Positions 18,880 through 19,762 of a stretch of DNA of 19,762 nucleotides are shown in pieces. How positions within the stretch are numbered: the first letter of the stretch is position 1; every line of letters starts with the position of its first letter. This stretch comes from Amoebophrya sp. AT5.2 (Eukaryota > Sar > Dinophyceae > Syndiniales > Amoebophryaceae): positions 1 through 19,762 of the forward strand of contig RXOD01004629.1 in the NCBI GenBank assembly GCA_005223375.1, in the 5' to 3' direction. A program made the position numbers and the translations under genes. The notes beneath the pieces are model-generated. The model was not told the origin of the DNA, ran no database searches, and worked only from the letters and a program-made list of their open reading frames with translations.

Positions 18880-19762
18880 TCATCTTGCCGCAAGGATTTG
18901 ACCGCGCCCACGGGCCAGCTCACTCTTTTTCGACGTCCCGTTGATGGCCCGCGTCAGTGTCAGCAGAGCCGTTTCGTCCTCCTCCCTCTTTGCCTCTGGT
19001 GGCTCCAGCCAGACCGCTCTGTCCGGGCTCTTCGTCACCAGCCCCCGCACAAACGTCACCCAGGACGGCATGCTCTTGGGCCACTCGTGCGACTTGTACA
19101 CCACAACGCTGACGCTCACCGCTGCGCCCTTGGGCTGGCCGTTCCCCGCGTTGTTGCGTCACGAGGGAGAAGGTTTCCGCTGCTTGGTTTTTCACATTGT
19201 GGCGCCCGTCCAGCGCTAGCGAATCCCGCGGCGCCGGCGCGTACTTGGCCCGATTTTTTCCGACGGCAAGCACTGCGGAGCCGACAGCTGGGGCGTGACT
19301 GAATTCCATCGCTTTGGGTCGCAAACCTTGACGCGCGAGACTCGGCCCGGCTTCATCTAGCGCGCCGCTGGTTGAGCTGCAGGACCAGCGTGCCACCCCA
19401 CTGCTGAGGAGCCTCCACGCGCTCGCGCGGGAGCGCCCGAGTGTTCAAGTACTCGGGCGCTGGCGATTGCCCGACGAAAATCGCGACGCTGTTTTTGCTG
19501 AGCGAGCCGCAAGCGGTGTCCGCGACCCCGTCGCCGAGAAAATCCTGGCCGTCCTCAAACTCCGCGCAGTCTGCGGCTTTTTCTTCTTGCTCACGTGGCC
19601 GCTGGGGTCTCGGCCTAAGTCTGTCGCCGACGCCGCCCGCATACGCTTCGCGAGGTCCTTGGCTTGAGCGCAGTACTTCGATACTGGCTAGCGTACGCGG
19701 TGGCCCCAGGCTGCGCGCCGCCGGCTTTCGAAGTAGAGCGGCTCGGCGAGAACTCGCCACAG
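18880..19762 (-). pseudogene. Frameshifted FG-GAP/VCBS-like gene, partial at right edge
   Basis: The minus strand carries coding-like peptide throughout, but in alternating frames with internal stops. From right to left the pieces are roughly 19762-19690 (LAEPLYFESRRRAAWGH), 19677-19580 (CAQAKDLAKRMRAASATD), 19590-19370, 19318-19150 (SAVLAVGKNRAKYAP) and 19150-18890 (SVVVYKSHEWPKSMPSW). The 19566-19465 part contains DFLGDGVAD followed by NSVAIFVGQ. This matches the Ca-binding DxxGDGxxD loop and next strand of FG-GAP/VCBS beta-propeller blades, as in extracellular integrin-like or TIP/ITFG-type proteins. Two of the frame changes fall at homopolymers (an A5 run near 19580, G4 near 19146). I could not explain them with GT...AG introns like those of the other genes. 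Either this is a decayed copy or the assembly has indel errors here. Only the FG-GAP-like loop supports a family, so the product call is tentative. Confidence 0.45.

Noticed and set aside
18161..18901. 246 aa plus-strand ORF
   Set aside because: High GC lengthens all frames here. The peptide lacks protein-like character and the minus strand reads better.
1..19762. tRNA genes, rRNA, CRISPR arrays, bacterial operon features
   Set aside because: I saw no cloverleaf with a B-box, no rRNA core motifs, and no regularly spaced short repeats. The intron-split genes rule out a bacterial reading.

Overview
The window looks like nuclear DNA of a unicellular eukaryote (a protist). The protein-coding signal is interrupted by spliceosomal introns: I could place 13 introns, all GT...AG, from 107 to 826 bp, and each one joins flanking reading frames in the correct phase. 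I see no operon structure, tRNA, rRNA or CRISPR. The lineage cannot be fixed from sequence alone. Four consecutive same-strand genes, and polypyrimidine-AG sites lying right against two start codons, would fit an alveolate or another lineage with spliced-leader trans-splicing, but this is inference. Every protein is of unrecognised family except one short FG-GAP/VCBS-like segment near the right end.

Layout: 1-2171 has no convincing gene but holds a ~96 bp imperfect direct repeat (1239-1334 and 1761-1857), a small tandem duplication and a hairpin. Gene A (2172-6060, +, 3 exons, 1153 aa) reads as two or three separate ORFs until the introns are removed. Gene B (6399-10279, +, 2 exons, 1165 aa) joins a long ORF to a short downstream ORF. 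Gene D (10929-13385, +, 8 exons, 355 aa) is an intron-dense gene rebuilt exon by exon. A 1.6 kb gap with short repeats follows. Gene E (14966-18019, +, 4 exons, 643 aa) has a large first intron carrying a 263 bp element with 14 bp perfect terminal inverted repeats and a cluster of related short motifs. From 18020 to the end the sequence becomes GC-rich. Its coding signal is on the minus strand but jumps between frames and contains stops: a decayed, or indel-damaged, FG-GAP-type gene that converges on gene E.

The genes do not form a recognisable pathway. Genes A, B and E each combine folded-looking blocks with long low-complexity or charged segments. Gene D is rich in Pro/Ser and Lys/Glu. The most useful results are the intron-resolved gene models, the inverted-repeat element inside an intron, and the damaged minus-strand gene.
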